Assembly: GCA_014529385.2 (NCBI GenBank)
Contig: CM043947.1
Span: forward strand, 116,019,587 to 116,083,586
Length of the DNA: 64,000 bases
Direction: 5' to 3'
Source of the DNA: Adiantum capillus-veneris
Lineage: Eukaryota; Streptophyta; Polypodiopsida; Polypodiales; Pteridaceae
The notes under the pieces are model-generated. The model was not told where the DNA came from, searched no databases, and saw only the letters and a list, made by a program, of their open reading frames with translations. The translations under genes were made by a program, and so were the position numbers. Positions 53,103 through 63,950 of the stretch are shown piece by piece. Position 1 is the stretch's first letter, and the number at the start of each line of letters is the position of its first letter.

Positions 53103-53896
53103 TATTGCTCAACCCAAGTGGAGAGGTGGTCATGAAAGAGAAGGTCAATCTACCAGGTTCAACTAGCAACAATGAAGCAGAATACGACACACTACTTCAT
53201 GGTTTAAAGTTATGCATTGGCCAAGGTATACAACATCTCATGGTAAAGGGAGATGCACTTCTCATTGTGAAGCAGATTTTACGCATTTGGGCATGCAAGA
53301 ATGAAAACCTAAGGAAAAAAGTTCATGCCATTCGTAGGTTGTTTAATCAATTTGAAGAAGTGCAACTATATCATATCCCTAGGAAACAAAATGAAGATGC
53401 ACATTTACTTGCACAAAAAGCAGTTGCATGTGTTGAGAGTGAAGTGAAGGTCATCATGGTAGCAACTGCTTTGAAGCAACCAAGATACCAGGGATTGGAG
53501 TCATTGACTCCCATTATTGGCTACATTTTGGAGGGTGAGTTTCCACAAGACTTCACGAAGGCTCAGAAGAGGAGACTCATGAAGAAGGCAAGCGCGTATC
53601 TCTTCCTAGAAGGATCCCTCTACCAAAGAGGGAAGGATCAAGTGTGCAGAAGAGTACCAACTATTGAGGAGATCCCAGCCATTCTAAAAGGTTTTCATGA
53701 AGAGGCATGTGGTGGTCATTTTGCCCAAGAGTTAACTGTGAAGAAGATTTTGCTTGCGGGGTATGTTTGGCCAAGTCTACATGTGGATGTCCAACATTGG
53801 TGTAAAAGTTGTCACAATTGTCAGGTAAATGGGAATAGAAGATTGGTTTATGGTCCAAGGAAAATCGTGCTTGCAAATGGAGCCTTTGAAAAATAG
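53060..53896 (+). CDS. Second (archaeal-type) RNase H and integrase zinc domain of D
   Basis: TLFFDGAF (D) just before a frameshift near 53090, then LLNPSGEVVMKEKVNLPG, NNEAEYDTLLHGL (E), MVKGDALLIVKQI (D), KQNEDAHLLAQKA (D): all four acidic positions present. It is thought to take over RNase H work from the degenerate first domain. Followed by the integrase zinc domain FHEEACGGHFAQ..CKSCHNCQ. Ends at a TAG (53894) in place of the Trp in FEKWGID. Confidence 0.8.
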   Translation, partial: WSFSTSHRKSRGGLVLLNPSGEVVMKEKVNLPGSTSNNEAEYDTLLHGLKLCIGQGIQHLMVKGDALLIVKQILRIWACKNENLRKKVHAIRRLFNQFEEVQLYHIPRKQNEDAHLLAQKAVACVESEVKVIMVATALKQPRYQGLESLTPIIGYILEGEFPQDFTKAQKRRLMKKASAYLFLEGSLYQRGKDQVCRRVPTIEEIPAILKGFHEEACGGHFAQELTVKKILLAGYVWPSLHVDVQHWCKSCHNCQVNGNRRLVYGPRKIVLANGAFEK

Positions 53897-54922
53897 GGCA
53901 TTGATGCTATGGGTCCATTGCACAGGACTAAAAATGGAAAATCGTATATCTTGGTGGCCATAGACTACATGACTAGGTGGGTGGAAGCACAAAGTGTGGC
54001 AAGGGTAAATGAGAGGACAGTGAGCAAATTTGTCTACACTCACATTTTTTGTGGATTCGGCACACCTTTGGAGATTGTTTCTGATAATGGTCCAGGGTTT
54101 AGAAAGGGCTTGCTCACAGAAGTCTGTGAAGAACTTCACATTCTACATCGTCATAGTACACCCTACTATCCCCAATCCAATGGTCTGGTAGAAAAAGCTA
54201 ATGGTGTCATTGCAGGCATCATTAGAAATATGGTGAGAAACAAGACAAAGTTGTGGGATGACTTCTTAGATGGTGCCTTGTGGGCGTATCGAACCACATA
54301 TAGGGAAGCCACGGACTTTACACCATTTCACTTGGTCTGTGGTCAAGAGGCTTTACAACCAATTGAGCTCAACATTCCAACAATGCGACTTCATCGCAAA
54401 GCAGCAAAAGATGATCAAGAAGCATGGATGGATCGACTTCTTACCTTAGCTGAGCTTGAGTGGAAAAGAGAAGCAGCATATGAGTGCTCCAAGAGGAAAG
54501 CCACAGAGACGAAGGAGAAGCTTGACAAGAAACTAAAGGACAAAGGCATCAATGAAGGAGATCTGGTTCTAAGGTATGACAATGGACTCGATAATCGTTT
54601 TGATGCCAAATTTGAAACTAGGTGGCAGGGGCCATACATAGTCAAAAAGGCTTTCAACTCAAGTTATTATCAGCTTGCGGACTTGAATGGGAAAGAGCAC
54701 TCCAGGAAGGTAAACGGGCATCGCTTGAAGCTTTATTTGAGTCGCCTTCTACCAAAGGATCTACCAAAGATCTGTCAAAGGGAAGCTGTCTCATGTAAGT
54801 ATTCGTACATGAAGCATGAGTGTAACTCCAATCAACAAAATTCTGAGGGGCCAAAAAATAAAGATCTTGTCAAGGACTCTGAAGTACTCTCTTTGGAAAA
54901 GATGCTTTATGATGGTACATGA
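53897..54922 (+). CDS. Integrase core and C-terminus of D
   Basis: Same frame as the preceding part. DDE core: AIDYMTRWVEA (D), EIVSDNGPGF (D), QSNGLVEKANG (E). Then WAYRTTYREATDFTPFHLVCG and the C-terminal RWQGPYIVKKAFNSSYYQL and RKVNGHRLKLYL. The tail (54830-54922) is Lys/Glu-rich. No chromodomain, as expected for Tat. All catalytic residues intact. Confidence 0.85.
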   Translation, partial: GIDAMGPLHRTKNGKSYILVAIDYMTRWVEAQSVARVNERTVSKFVYTHIFCGFGTPLEIVSDNGPGFRKGLLTEVCEELHILHRHSTPYYPQSNGLVEKANGVIAGIIRNMVRNKTKLWDDFLDGALWAYRTTYREATDFTPFHLVCGQEALQPIELNIPTMRLHRKAAKDDQEAWMDRLLTLAELEWKREAAYECSKRKATETKEKLDKKLKDKGINEGDLVLRYDNGLDNRFDAKFETRWQGPYIVKKAFNSSYYQLADLNGKEHSRKVNGHRLKLYLSRLLPKDLPKICQREAVSCKYSYMKHECNSNQQNSEGPKNKDLVKDSEVLSLEKMLYDGT

Positions 54923-54934
54923 ATATACCATCAT

Positions 54935-54950
54935 CCTGGGGGAGGGCTAA
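54935..54950 (+). promoter_or_regulatory. Polypurine tract of D
   Basis: CTGGGGGAGGGCTAA directly before the 3' LTR start TGATAGCCG. Confidence 0.75.
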
Positions 54951-57305
54951 TGATAGCCGTTTTTCGGCTTTCCATAATTGCTATAGTAAGTTACCTCACC
55001 CTATCAAATCACTCAAACATTTTGGTTATCCCTACCATTTCACTGTACATAGGCATGTGTGAGTTAGGGGACTTTTCCCATATCTTCTTAAAAACCCTCA
55101 ACTAGCTAGTCACTGGGCTAGTTGAGCCAAAAAAATACTAAAATAAAAAAAATATGAGTATATTATGGCCCATTTGTGTGTAAATATTTCATTCTATATA
55201 GGGCCTAAATAAAAAGATTTTTCATAATTATTTTGATATTTATTTAAATATTTATACTTAGGTGTGTGTTATTTATGCTATGTACATTGACTCATCGTTA
55301 CCATATTTTTCTTACCATTTCGCATACTCTTTATTCCATATAAAAATAATTTCATGCAAGCTTCTCTTACTTTTGGTGTAACTCCATCCCAACAAAAATC
55401 CAAAAAAAATAGTTCTATTTATGAGTATATTTTTTCACTATTGTGACTTCTTCCTTCCTACATCTATTCTCTATTACTCTCATAAATTAGACCACCAAAA
55501 ATATTCATCTTTTTATGGTAGACTTATAATGAGAGAGATTTATTTTGACCCCTTTATATTTTTCCACCTATATTTGACATGTACATATTTTTAAAGACCC
55601 CTCAATATTTGATTTTTTTTGTTGTACTATTCACTTATATCATGATCTCAAAAATATCTTCAATTATACACCTACCAAATAAGGTCAAGGGTATATGGAA
55701 TACATGCATGCACCATGGGGGCTCACTCTTGGAGGTATTCGAAAGAATCATCCAAAGAAGGACCTCACAAGGACTTTGTGCAATGGAAAAAAACAGTCAG
55801 TTTTGCTAAATTTTTAAAGATCACATTCTCTCCGAATTTGAAAAGGTGATACAAACAAAAGTTGTAGCTCGTAGGCTGAACTTTCACCTCAAATATTTTC
55901 ATATTTTTGTGAGCTATGATTTTATTGGTGGACCCCAGTTTTCCCATGCTATGCAGCCACACTCCCTCTTCCACTTTACCATTTTCCTCTTTCACACACA
56001 CCTCTCCACTCATCATCCCCACCTCTCTGCACCCTACTCACCTTCTTCTCAACCTTGAAGAATAAGAGAAACCATGGTGAACTCATGTCTCCTACACACA
56101 CTTCCATTCCAAAATTGACCACCTAGTCTCATTTTTTCTCTTCCATATTAACCATATTTATCAAAAAAACCACAAAATTCAGACTCTTCTCTTGAAAGAC
56201 AGCATAATGGTGATTGATTACTCATGGTCACTTACCTTGGCTCACAAGGAAGGTCAAGAGTGGAAAAAAAACGTATCGTCAAAGCTAGTGGACCGTCAAC
56301 AAGCGTCAAAATTGACCCTACTCAAGACACTTGGAGCATCGACATTGTAAGAAATCCATGTTTTCTTACCTATTAAGAGTTTTTTCTTCCTTATTTGTAT
56401 CCTACATGGATACTCCCATTGTAAATATCCAATTCCATTTGTAAATAAATAAAAATACTAAGTCTACTAATTTACTAACACTAACCTAGTATGAAAAGTC
56501 ATATCACCTCCACTTCTCTCCTCTCTCTCTTCTTTATCTATCCCCACCAACATCTTGATAATTCCAAGCAAAAGAAATTAGATAAGTGCTGAATATCTAA
56601 CCCAACCATGGTTAGAGGAGTAACCCTAGCCCTCAAAATTGCTATAAAAGGAGGGTGTAGCTAGCACAAGGGGAAGCCATAAGCAAGAGCACTATGCTAT
56701 AGCTTGAGAAGCCAAGCTCAACCTCTCCAGAAAGAGCTCTTGAGTGGAAGCTCATTGTCTTATGCATGTGCATGGGTTGTAATAGGGGGGATTAGCACGG
56801 AAAATCTATGCCATTGTAAGAGAGAGACTGATCATTCAATTGACAGTGAGAAATCTATCATTTCTCCTACTAGTGTAAGCCCAACATTTGCTGAATCAAG
56901 GAGGGTGGATTTGGACTAAGCTTGGATACTTTGTCCCTCTTCCAACGTGAAGTAATGGAAAACAATGATGTGTAAGTGTCTTGGTGATTTTTTTAGTTCT
57001 TGATAGCTTGTGTTTGGGTGTTGTCATCAATTTAGCCATAAATCCCACATACTGTAAGAGGGCGACAGGGTGGAGAGGACTCCCCTGGCCTTAAGACAAT
57101 GATTGGGGTGGCTTTTCTTGTGATGTGTTGTGGTGAAATTTACTCAAGCTATGTTGAACAAATACTAATCTCACTTTGATCGGTCGTGACAGATTTGTAA
57201 GAAGGTATTAATGCAACAAGCACCCCCTCCCTCTTCTCTCTCTTTCTTACATATATAATTGTGTTTGCTTGATCATTCTCGATACATTGCAAAGCAATCC
57301 GAGCA

Positions 57306-57371
<66 letters not shown>

Positions 57372-57544
57372 ACGCATCCTAGTTCGCATCCAAAACTAGG
57401 TGGTGCCCCAAATTTGTGTAGGGTTAGGTTGCGGGTTTGTGTGTGTGTTGTTGTTTTTTCCAACCCCAACCCAATTAAGCAGCACGGGAGCCTAGAAGAG
57501 TGCTTAGAGGCCACTCTTCTTGTTGCCCGCCCCGGTCCGCCTCA
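54951..57544 (+). repeat. 3' LTR of D
   Basis: 2594 bp, TGATAGCC..CGCCTCA. Similar to the 5' LTR over 2.3 kb with scattered substitutions and small indels. TATAAAAG at 56643-56650, (TC)n at 57308-57369. Short ORFs inside are not genes. Confidence 0.9.
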
Positions 57545-58488
57545 ATAGCTGGTTTGCTGGTTGGTCTTGGTTGTTGAATGCTTGCGGTCGGGTGGAATGT
57601 GAGGTAGTGTCATACTCATCTGAAAAAGGATTCGTTGACTTGCTTGGGGTGTGGGCGGCTCTTGGCACTTCCTTAGGGGCATATGCTAATGCTGCTGGAC
57701 CTGTTGCTCTCTCTACTTCCTCTAGGAGAATACGTTGGTATTCTCGCAAGTATCTATCAACAAAAACTATGCCCTTCCCCGTAGCAGTTTCATAAGAGAA
57801 TAAGTAAAAACCCTTGTCTTTGCTTAATTCGTTTACGTATGGTTCTTTGCTGCGAAAGTAAGAGACTATATACCCTCACTCTCATGCTTGTAGATTCCCA
57901 CATTCTCGTTATAAGTTGGAACCCTCATTGTTTTCTAATCATACATAAACATAGCTCCGAGCCGATCAATGTTTGGTGGCGGTTCTTGAGTTTCTGAACC
58001 ATTTTCCCTTTCGCCATGTTATCTCCATATCTGTTGTAATCTTCAGGGTTACTAACTATTAAATAGTGGTTCCCCTTTTTGTCTCGGAATCTATCTCCAT
58101 CATCATACACTCGGATTATCTCCAATCTTTGAGCTGGCCTCTCTTCGATACAAATGCACTTGTGGCCTCGATAGTCAGAATAGACTAGGGCTTTTCTCAA
58201 ATTTTTTCCCTCTAGGAAGATCACCGTGAGCCTGGAATCATTCAAAGGATTTTGGAAGGTGCTTCCTCCTCGCATAGGTCCATCATAGGTGAAATCTCCT
58301 GGCTGTTGACTACCCATCATGAAGAAAGATTTTTCTGATGAAGTGTCAGTATCACTACCTTCCTCAATAATCGGTGCTAGAGGATCTAGCCTTGCCTGAG
58401 TTACACTCTCTTCAGTGGACACTAAGCTACCTTGTTCACCTGCCACCTTCTGGTCTCTAACAATGTATCTTCCTGATCTTAAATTCAT
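57545..58488 (-). pseudogene. gag N-terminal part of A3
   Basis: Starts MNLRSGRYIVRDQKV at 58488 (ORF from 58500). Includes SLVSTEESVTQARLDPL (compare A1 SRVSTEESMNQGNPL), FFMMGSQQPGDFTYDGP, LIVSNPEDYNRYGDN; after a frame change, LREYQRILLEEVERATGPA and FNNQDQPANQL to the D junction. The conserved MNLRSG start fixes the initiation codon of family-A gag. Confidence 0.7.
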
Positions 58489-58873
58489 CAAACTTATCAA
58501 TGCAATTTATCACAAATCCAACCACTCACCTGGTAAAGGGTTAGTTTCTGCACAACTTCTTGCTTTGTTACTGAATATACCTGTACACAAGAGTTTTACT
58601 TTCGGCAATTGAAGCAAAGCATTTATCTTCTAGAGGTTATCTTAGTAATGATTGGTATAATTGGAGAGTTAATCTCAACCACTACTGTATTTTATACACT
58701 GCTGATGTTCTGGATTAGGTTTGCTAATCTGAAATAGTACTTCCTTCTGATGTTGGTCAATTTACGTCAAAAAGTCTGAGCAAACAAGGTCCAAATTCAC
58801 TTCTGAAACCCTTAAGCCAAATGGAACCTCACTGTCTATGCCAGGTCAAATTTTCTTTGCAGTATGCACCAAT

Positions 58874-58897
58874 AGACATCCTACGCATAGGATGTCT
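58874..58897. repeat. A3 leader palindrome 1
   Basis: AGACAT-CC-TACGCATA-GG-ATGTCT. Symmetric except one centre position. Confidence 0.9.
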
Positions 58898-59148
58898 CCT
58901 GCTGTGTTTTGCCTGGATTTTTGCACTGTTGTTTCCTCTTGTTGTACTGAGCTTACAACTGCTTTACTTTTTGATTTGGACACCTATTAGCTGGTCAATG
59001 AGTCAGAAATCTGTTCTGACGGCCTGTTGATGGTATTGATCAGTCTAATCAACTCCAAATTGGACCAAAATTGACTAGGAGGCTTGCCTTAGGCTATATA
59101 ACACCTTACTATGCTTAAAGTCAAAGTCTGGCTTCATTTTGTTGCATT

Positions 59149-59172
59149 AGACATCCTACGCGTAGGATGTCT
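59149..59172. repeat. A3 leader palindrome 2 (perfect)
   Basis: AGACAT-CC-TACGCGTA-GG-ATGTCT, perfectly symmetric over 24 bp. Confidence 0.95.
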
Positions 59173-59272
59173 TTTTCATCAGAATGGCTTCAACTCAAAA
59201 CCCAGGCTCCCCTTGTGTTGTTGGTCACTTTGGTATAATCAGAATTCAGTTTGGAATCCCAAATCACTCAGA

Positions 59273-59296
59273 AGACATCCTACGCGTAGGATGTCT
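59273..59296. repeat. A3 leader palindrome 3 (perfect)
   Basis: Same 24 bp as the previous copy; flanking sequence differs apart from a short run of T after it. Confidence 0.95.
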
Positions 59297-59714
59297 TTTT
59301 GGCTTTTTTGACCCCAGATTTGTTGCATAGCTTCCCTTTGATGTCAGTAACCCAGTGGTATGCTTAGATTTTGGTTTGGATGTCAAAAGTCTCAAATTCC
59401 AGGTGTTTTTGCTTTTTCGGTCAAAAGTGCTAAAGTCCGCTTTGAATCCAATTTTCTTACCCAAATGAGGTGAAACCCCTTTCAATCACTCAATATATCA
59501 TGCAAGACATGCTCATGCAGCCATCTTATGGTTTTGCTATCAAAATAACGTTTTGGCACTATTTGGGTAGGATGTCTTGCAATTTCAGTCTGTCTGGCCT
59601 TATCCTGTCAAGATATGGCCAAATTTCCACTTTCCAGTTGAAATTAGGATAAACCCTACCTTCTGAACACACTGGTCAACTCAAAATCCCAAAATTCCAC
59701 CCAGATTGGCCTGT

Positions 59715-59738
59715 AGACATCCTACGCATAGGATGTCT
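59715..59738. repeat. A3 leader palindrome 4
   Basis: AGACAT-CC-TACGCATA-GG-ATGTCT, the same variant as the copy at 58874. Confidence 0.9.
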
Positions 59739-60268
59739 CTTAGCTTAAAATTAAAGTTTTTTCTAAAAGGAATGCTCATGATGCTCTGTAGATCTATCAG
59801 AAACACTCATAGTAACTTCTGGACTTCAATTAAGCTTTCAAACACACTTTTGCATCTTTTTGCGTTTTTTACAAACTTGTAATGATTCTACCAAGCAAGT
59901 GTACATGCATGAAATGCTCTAGATCCTGAATCATGACGTCCTACTTACTCTACCCCTACCTATAATGTGAAATGGTGATAATGGTTGTTTTGGTTGCTTT
60001 TTGGCCTCTCCGGACTCTCAAGCTCTCCTCTCACTGCTTCTACCACTCCGACTCCTACTCTAGAACTCGACTACTACCTAAAACTACCTAAGTCAACCTC
60101 GTCTACCTAAGTCGAAGGATCTAGGCCAGACACACGCTTCCTAGACTCCCTCTAAGACCTAGAGAGTCCTCCACCCTCTGATCCTAACTAAATGTAAAAT
60201 GAGACTCTTCGCAAGCCAAAAATCCCAATCCTCAAGGATTAGCCTCGGTCACCTACCTAAAGTTTTCG

Positions 60269-60286
60269 TCCCCGGCAGCGGCGCCA
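60269..60286 (-). promoter_or_regulatory. PBS of A3 (tRNA-Asp type)
   Basis: The minus strand reads TGGCGCCGCTGCCGGGGA, one base after the LTR end. One difference from the tRNA-Asp complement used by Athila-type elements. Confidence 0.8.
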
Positions 60287-60287
60287 A

Positions 60288-61839
60288 TGCTGGACGGATA
60301 CGCCGCGATGGACGTCAGCACAACGAGAACTCACCTAACATGTAATGTCAGCTAAGGACGAAACTTGATCCGCAGGCGCGTGGAAGCAAGCATAATGTGT
60401 CAACCTACACTCGACCGACTCCTAACTAATTCCTACACAGGTCTCTACCAATTGTCTAAGTCATAGCCTTCAAGAGTGCAAAAGAGGAAACTTCTTACGA
60501 CGCTTTCTAGAGCCGAACACCCATCAAACAATCTTGAAACACCATATAACTTGAAGGAGACCCTACTAATACCAATAGGTCACTCTCCCCAAGGTCTATG
60601 AACCAAAATCTCAACCCAAAACACCCGGTGCAAAATCACGTAGGATGTCTGGCCGAAATCTGCAGGTCTTCGTTTTCAAAATCTAAAGTGCCTAATGTGT
60701 AGTTCTACTCAATGTGAACGCCTGGATATGATGCAATGCAAAATCGGACAATGTATGCTCACCCAAACAACCGATGAAGCTCGTAGAAGGAGCTCACAAA
60801 GCTGGACCGTACCCGCGCAATGTTGGTATCGGCACGTAGCTCTAGTCGGGGGTACACGTTGTACTTCTCCGCACTCGATTTCGACCACGGACAGCGGTGC
60901 CAATGCTGGACGGATACGCCGCGACGGATGTCAGCATAGCGAGAACTCACCTAACATGTAATGTGAGCTAAGGACGAAGCTCGACCCGCAGGCGCGTGGA
61001 AGCAAGCATAAGGTGTCAACCCACACTCGACCGACTCCTAACTAATTCCTACAGAGGTCTCTACCTATTGTCTAAGTCACAGCCTTCAAGAGTGCAAAAG
61101 AGGAAACTTCCTACGACGCTTTCGAGAGCCGAACACCCATCAAACAATCTCGAAACACCATAGAACTTGAAGGAGACCCTACTAATACCAATAGGTCACT
61201 CTCCCTAAGGTCTATGAACCAAAATCTCAACCCAAAACACCTGGTGTAGAAACACGTAGGATGTCTGGCCGAAATCTTCAGGTCTTTGTTTCCAAAATCT
61301 TAAAGTGTCTAATGTGTAGTTCTACTCAATGTGAACGCATGGATATGCTGCAATGCAAAATCGAACAACGTATGCTCACCCAAACAACCGATGAAGCTTG
61401 TAGAAGGAGCTCACAAAGCCGGACAGTACGCGCGCAATGTTGGTATCGGCGCGTAGCTCTAGTCGGGGGTAACACGCTGTACTTCTCCGCACTTGATTCC
61501 GACCACCGAAGCACACATAGCGTCAAGATGAAATTCACACTCTCTCTCTCGTACAGAGTACGCTCACTCACAGACTTCAAACTTGTTTTAAAATGACAAA
61601 AGGTTTCTTCATTAAGGTCAAAAAGTGGTATATATACCTTACAATGTCTCAAACCCTAAAGTTCCAAAATCAACCATCTACTCAATCTAACTATCAAAAC
61701 TGGGATACAATCTGGAAACTTCTATAAGTCCCAATAATTACAAAGTGCGAAACCAGGTTTTCCTCAATGAATGAATAATTACAAAAAATAATAGTCCTCG
61801 GAGTAGTTAGATGCCGTGGGGTGTGTTCAGCTTCTAACA
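60288..61839 (-). repeat. Duplicated 5' LTR of A3 (partial LTR + PBS-like site + full LTR)
   Basis: 60904-61839 is a full LTR (936 bp; minus strand starts TGTTAGAAGCTG). 60288-60887 repeats its PBS-proximal 600 bp. Between them, 60885-60902 reads TGGCACCGCTGTCCGTGG on the minus strand, a decayed PBS. Each copy has a half-palindrome (60639-60650 and 61253-61266, ACGTAGGATGTCT). TATATATA at 61629. Confidence 0.8.
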
Positions 61840-61895
61840 CGCATCTATGAGCTATTTATGGTCATAAGTATATCAAATGATGTCTATTTTTTTGC

Positions 61896-63686
61896 GTGAA
61901 AGATTTTACCCATGAGTGGATGTGTGATATGTTCAACCTTGCACTTCAACATGGTATGCCTTATGATTGGAGTACTAATTGGGTTAAGCCTTTGCATAAA
62001 GGAGGGGATGTAAAGAATGTAAGCAACTACCGGACTATAATGATTGGGTCTCTTATGGAAAAGTTGTTTGGGTGCATAATGGAGATGAAATTGAGTGATT
62101 GGGCTGAAGAGAATGACAAGCGTGCAAAGGGACAAGCGGGTTTTCGTCGATGACATAGCACCATTGATCATCTTGTCACTCTTCGTGTTCTCATGGAGGA
62201 AAGTCGGTTGAAAGGCAAGCGATTGTATTGTTGTTTTGTGGACTTTAAGAAAGCCTTTGATATGATTCCACGTAACAATTTGTGGAGAAGGATGGAAGAA
62301 CTCCAAGTGCCAAGTGAGTTTATGCTTGCGGTTTCTCAAATCTATGAGAAGGTGATTTGTCAATTGCACATGGGAAGAGAAATTTCAGAAATTTTTGTAA
62401 GCACTATTGGGGTTAAACAAGGATGTCCATTGTCACCAACTCTTTTTGGTCTATGCATCGATCAATTGGAACAAATGGTACTTGACTTTATGCAAGAAGA
62501 AGGCATTGAAGAGGTCACTATTTGCAATGCGGTAATCATGCTTTTGTTGTATGCGGATGATGTAGTGCTTCTAGCACACACTTTAGAAGATGCACAAAAG
62601 CTTATGGTTGTGCTTGATAACTTTTGCTTGCATAGTGGGCTGATTGTAAATGAATCCAAAACAAAGGTTATGCTTGTGAAAACCAACCATAAGGAGAAGC
62701 CATGCATTGTGTATAACAATGAGACACTTGAAGTTGTTGAGAGCTTTAAGTACCTTGGCCTTGAGGTTCCATCCAATCACAAGTGGCATGAATTTGCTAT
62801 GCGTCCTTTGGAAGCGGAAAAGAGAGCATATTATGCATTTGAGAACATGTGTAATGTGGGAAACATCAAGTGTTGGGTTCTCAAGAAGTATCTTTTTGAT
62901 GCATTGGTGACACCGGTTCTTCGTTATGGAGTTGAAGTGTGGGGCGGGATCATCTCAAAGTCTACTTGGAAAGAGTTTGAGAATGTCCAAAAGCATTTTC
63001 TTACAAACTTTCTCCAAGTTAAGACACAAACACCATATATGCTCCTACTTCTTGAGTCGGGATCTCTTCCAATTGAGGTTATGAGCATGGAAAGGGTTGT
63101 GAAGTACATGATAAAGATGCGTCAAAATCCCTCACATCGACTTCCTACAATTGCATGGGAAGCAAGCAAAAAAGTTCAAAAGACGCATAAAAGAAAAATC
63201 TTGAGCACGGGATGGACGCAAGACATAAAGAAGTGGTTTGGGAGATGGGATGCATTACACTTGCTACATGATGCTTCAATTGACTCTCAAGTGAATGAAG
63301 CTTTTCTACAACGCCAATGTATTACGGCTTGGGAGAAATCCGGTGGGTCACGCTTCATACATTACACCACCTATATTGCCCCCAACTACAAAACCATGTT
63401 CTTCACTGAAAGAGGAAACCGTACTCACACTTACATGCTTGAGCCTATTCCCTTGTCCGCGATACGCACTATCGCAGCGATTCGGCTTAGCTCCCATTTC
63501 CTTCGATGCGAGATAGGGCGTTGGGGCAATGGAGAAGAGTCAAAACGATTGTGCACATTATGCTCACTGCAAGTTCGAGAGTCTGAGTACCACACGCTAC
63601 TAGAGTGCTCAGATTTTGGTCACATCCGAGCTTGCTTCTCTCACATTTTCAGCCATAACTTAGACCTACACACTTTCCTCTCCTAG
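61896..63686 (+). pseudogene. LINE reverse transcriptase (ORF2 C-terminal part)
   Basis: About 597 codons, interrupted by one TGA (62151, GFRR-stop-HSTIDHL). RT motifs: NWVKPLHKGGD, NYRTIMIGSLMEKL, FVDFKKAFDMI (A), GVKQGCPLSPTLF (B), LLYADDVVLLA (C), FKYLGLEV (D/E). Thumb and an uncharacterised 250-aa region follow; C-terminal zinc-binding motif LCTLCSLQVRESEYHTLLEC near 63550. RT catalytic residues intact. The missing N-terminus and the stop make it non-autonomous. Confidence 0.85.
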
Positions 63687-63845
63687 CCAAAGTGTGGGCT
63701 CTCCATTGCGACTCTCATCACTACAAGTTTGGAGCATCGAGAGTCACTCATCAGCTATACACATACTACGTCACATGTAACTTTGGTCCCATAGGTCATA
63801 TTTGACCTCCGAGGACGATAATAAAATCTATCTATCTATCTATCT
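63687..63845 (+). other. LINE 3' UTR and (TATC)n tail
   Basis: Ends GACGATAATAAAATC followed by about five TATC units. A short tandem-repeat tail instead of poly(A) is known from several LINE clades. Confidence 0.6.
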
Positions 63846-63950
63846 CTTTCCTACACACACACACACCGCTCTCTCTCTCTCTCTCTCTCTTTCCTACACA
63901 CACACACATGATGTAGAGAGAGAGAGAGAGAGGGGTTGGGGGGGGGGGGG
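63846..63950. repeat. Compound microsatellite
   Basis: CTCTTTCCTACACACACACACA occurs twice, separated by (CT)n, then (GA)n and a run of G. The last 50 bases of the window show nothing recognisable. Confidence 0.9.

Larger units (their letters stand above)
45385..57544 (+). mobile_element. Tat/Ogre-like Ty3/gypsy element D
   Basis: 5' LTR (with inverted start), leader with an extra ORF and its degraded duplicate, gag, DGGA-type protease, RT, degenerate RNase H, archaeal-type second RNase H, integrase, polypurine tract, 3' LTR. The second RNase H is diagnostic of the Tat lineage; an extra ORF before gag is known from Ogre elements. Few stops and two frameshifts; a comparatively young insertion nested in A3. 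Confidence 0.9.
58489..60268 (-). other. Leader of A3 with palindromes
   Basis: Non-coding, AT-rich, built like the leaders of A1 and A2. Four full palindromes (58874, 59149, 59273, 59715) and a right half at 59565-59576 (GGGTAGGATGTC). 59740-60268 has none and runs to the PBS. Confidence 0.7.
41711..61839 (-). mobile_element. Family-A element A3, interrupted by D and a 1-kb insert
   Basis: Read from the right: duplicated LTR (61839-60288), PBS, palindrome-bearing leader, gag start (58488), then element D (57544-45385), rest of gag, protease to 41711. Gag N- and C-parts on the two sides of D belong together: both are minus strand, and the C-part begins mid-domain. No RT of its own; the frame passes into B3. 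Confidence 0.75.
61880..63845 (+). mobile_element. LINE (non-LTR retrotransposon), 5'-truncated
   Basis: Contains the RT and C-terminal zinc motif of a LINE ORF2, a 150-bp 3' UTR, and a tail ATAATAAAATCTATC with (TATC)n. The endonuclease domain is absent, because the copy starts abruptly near the A3 LTR (61840-61880), as in typical 5' truncation. Confidence 0.85.

Noticed and set aside
53099-53103. TAG at 53101 and TAG at 52016 as further Trp-to-stop changes in D
   Set aside because: Both lie next to frameshifts, so the stops are out of the ancestral frame and do not count.
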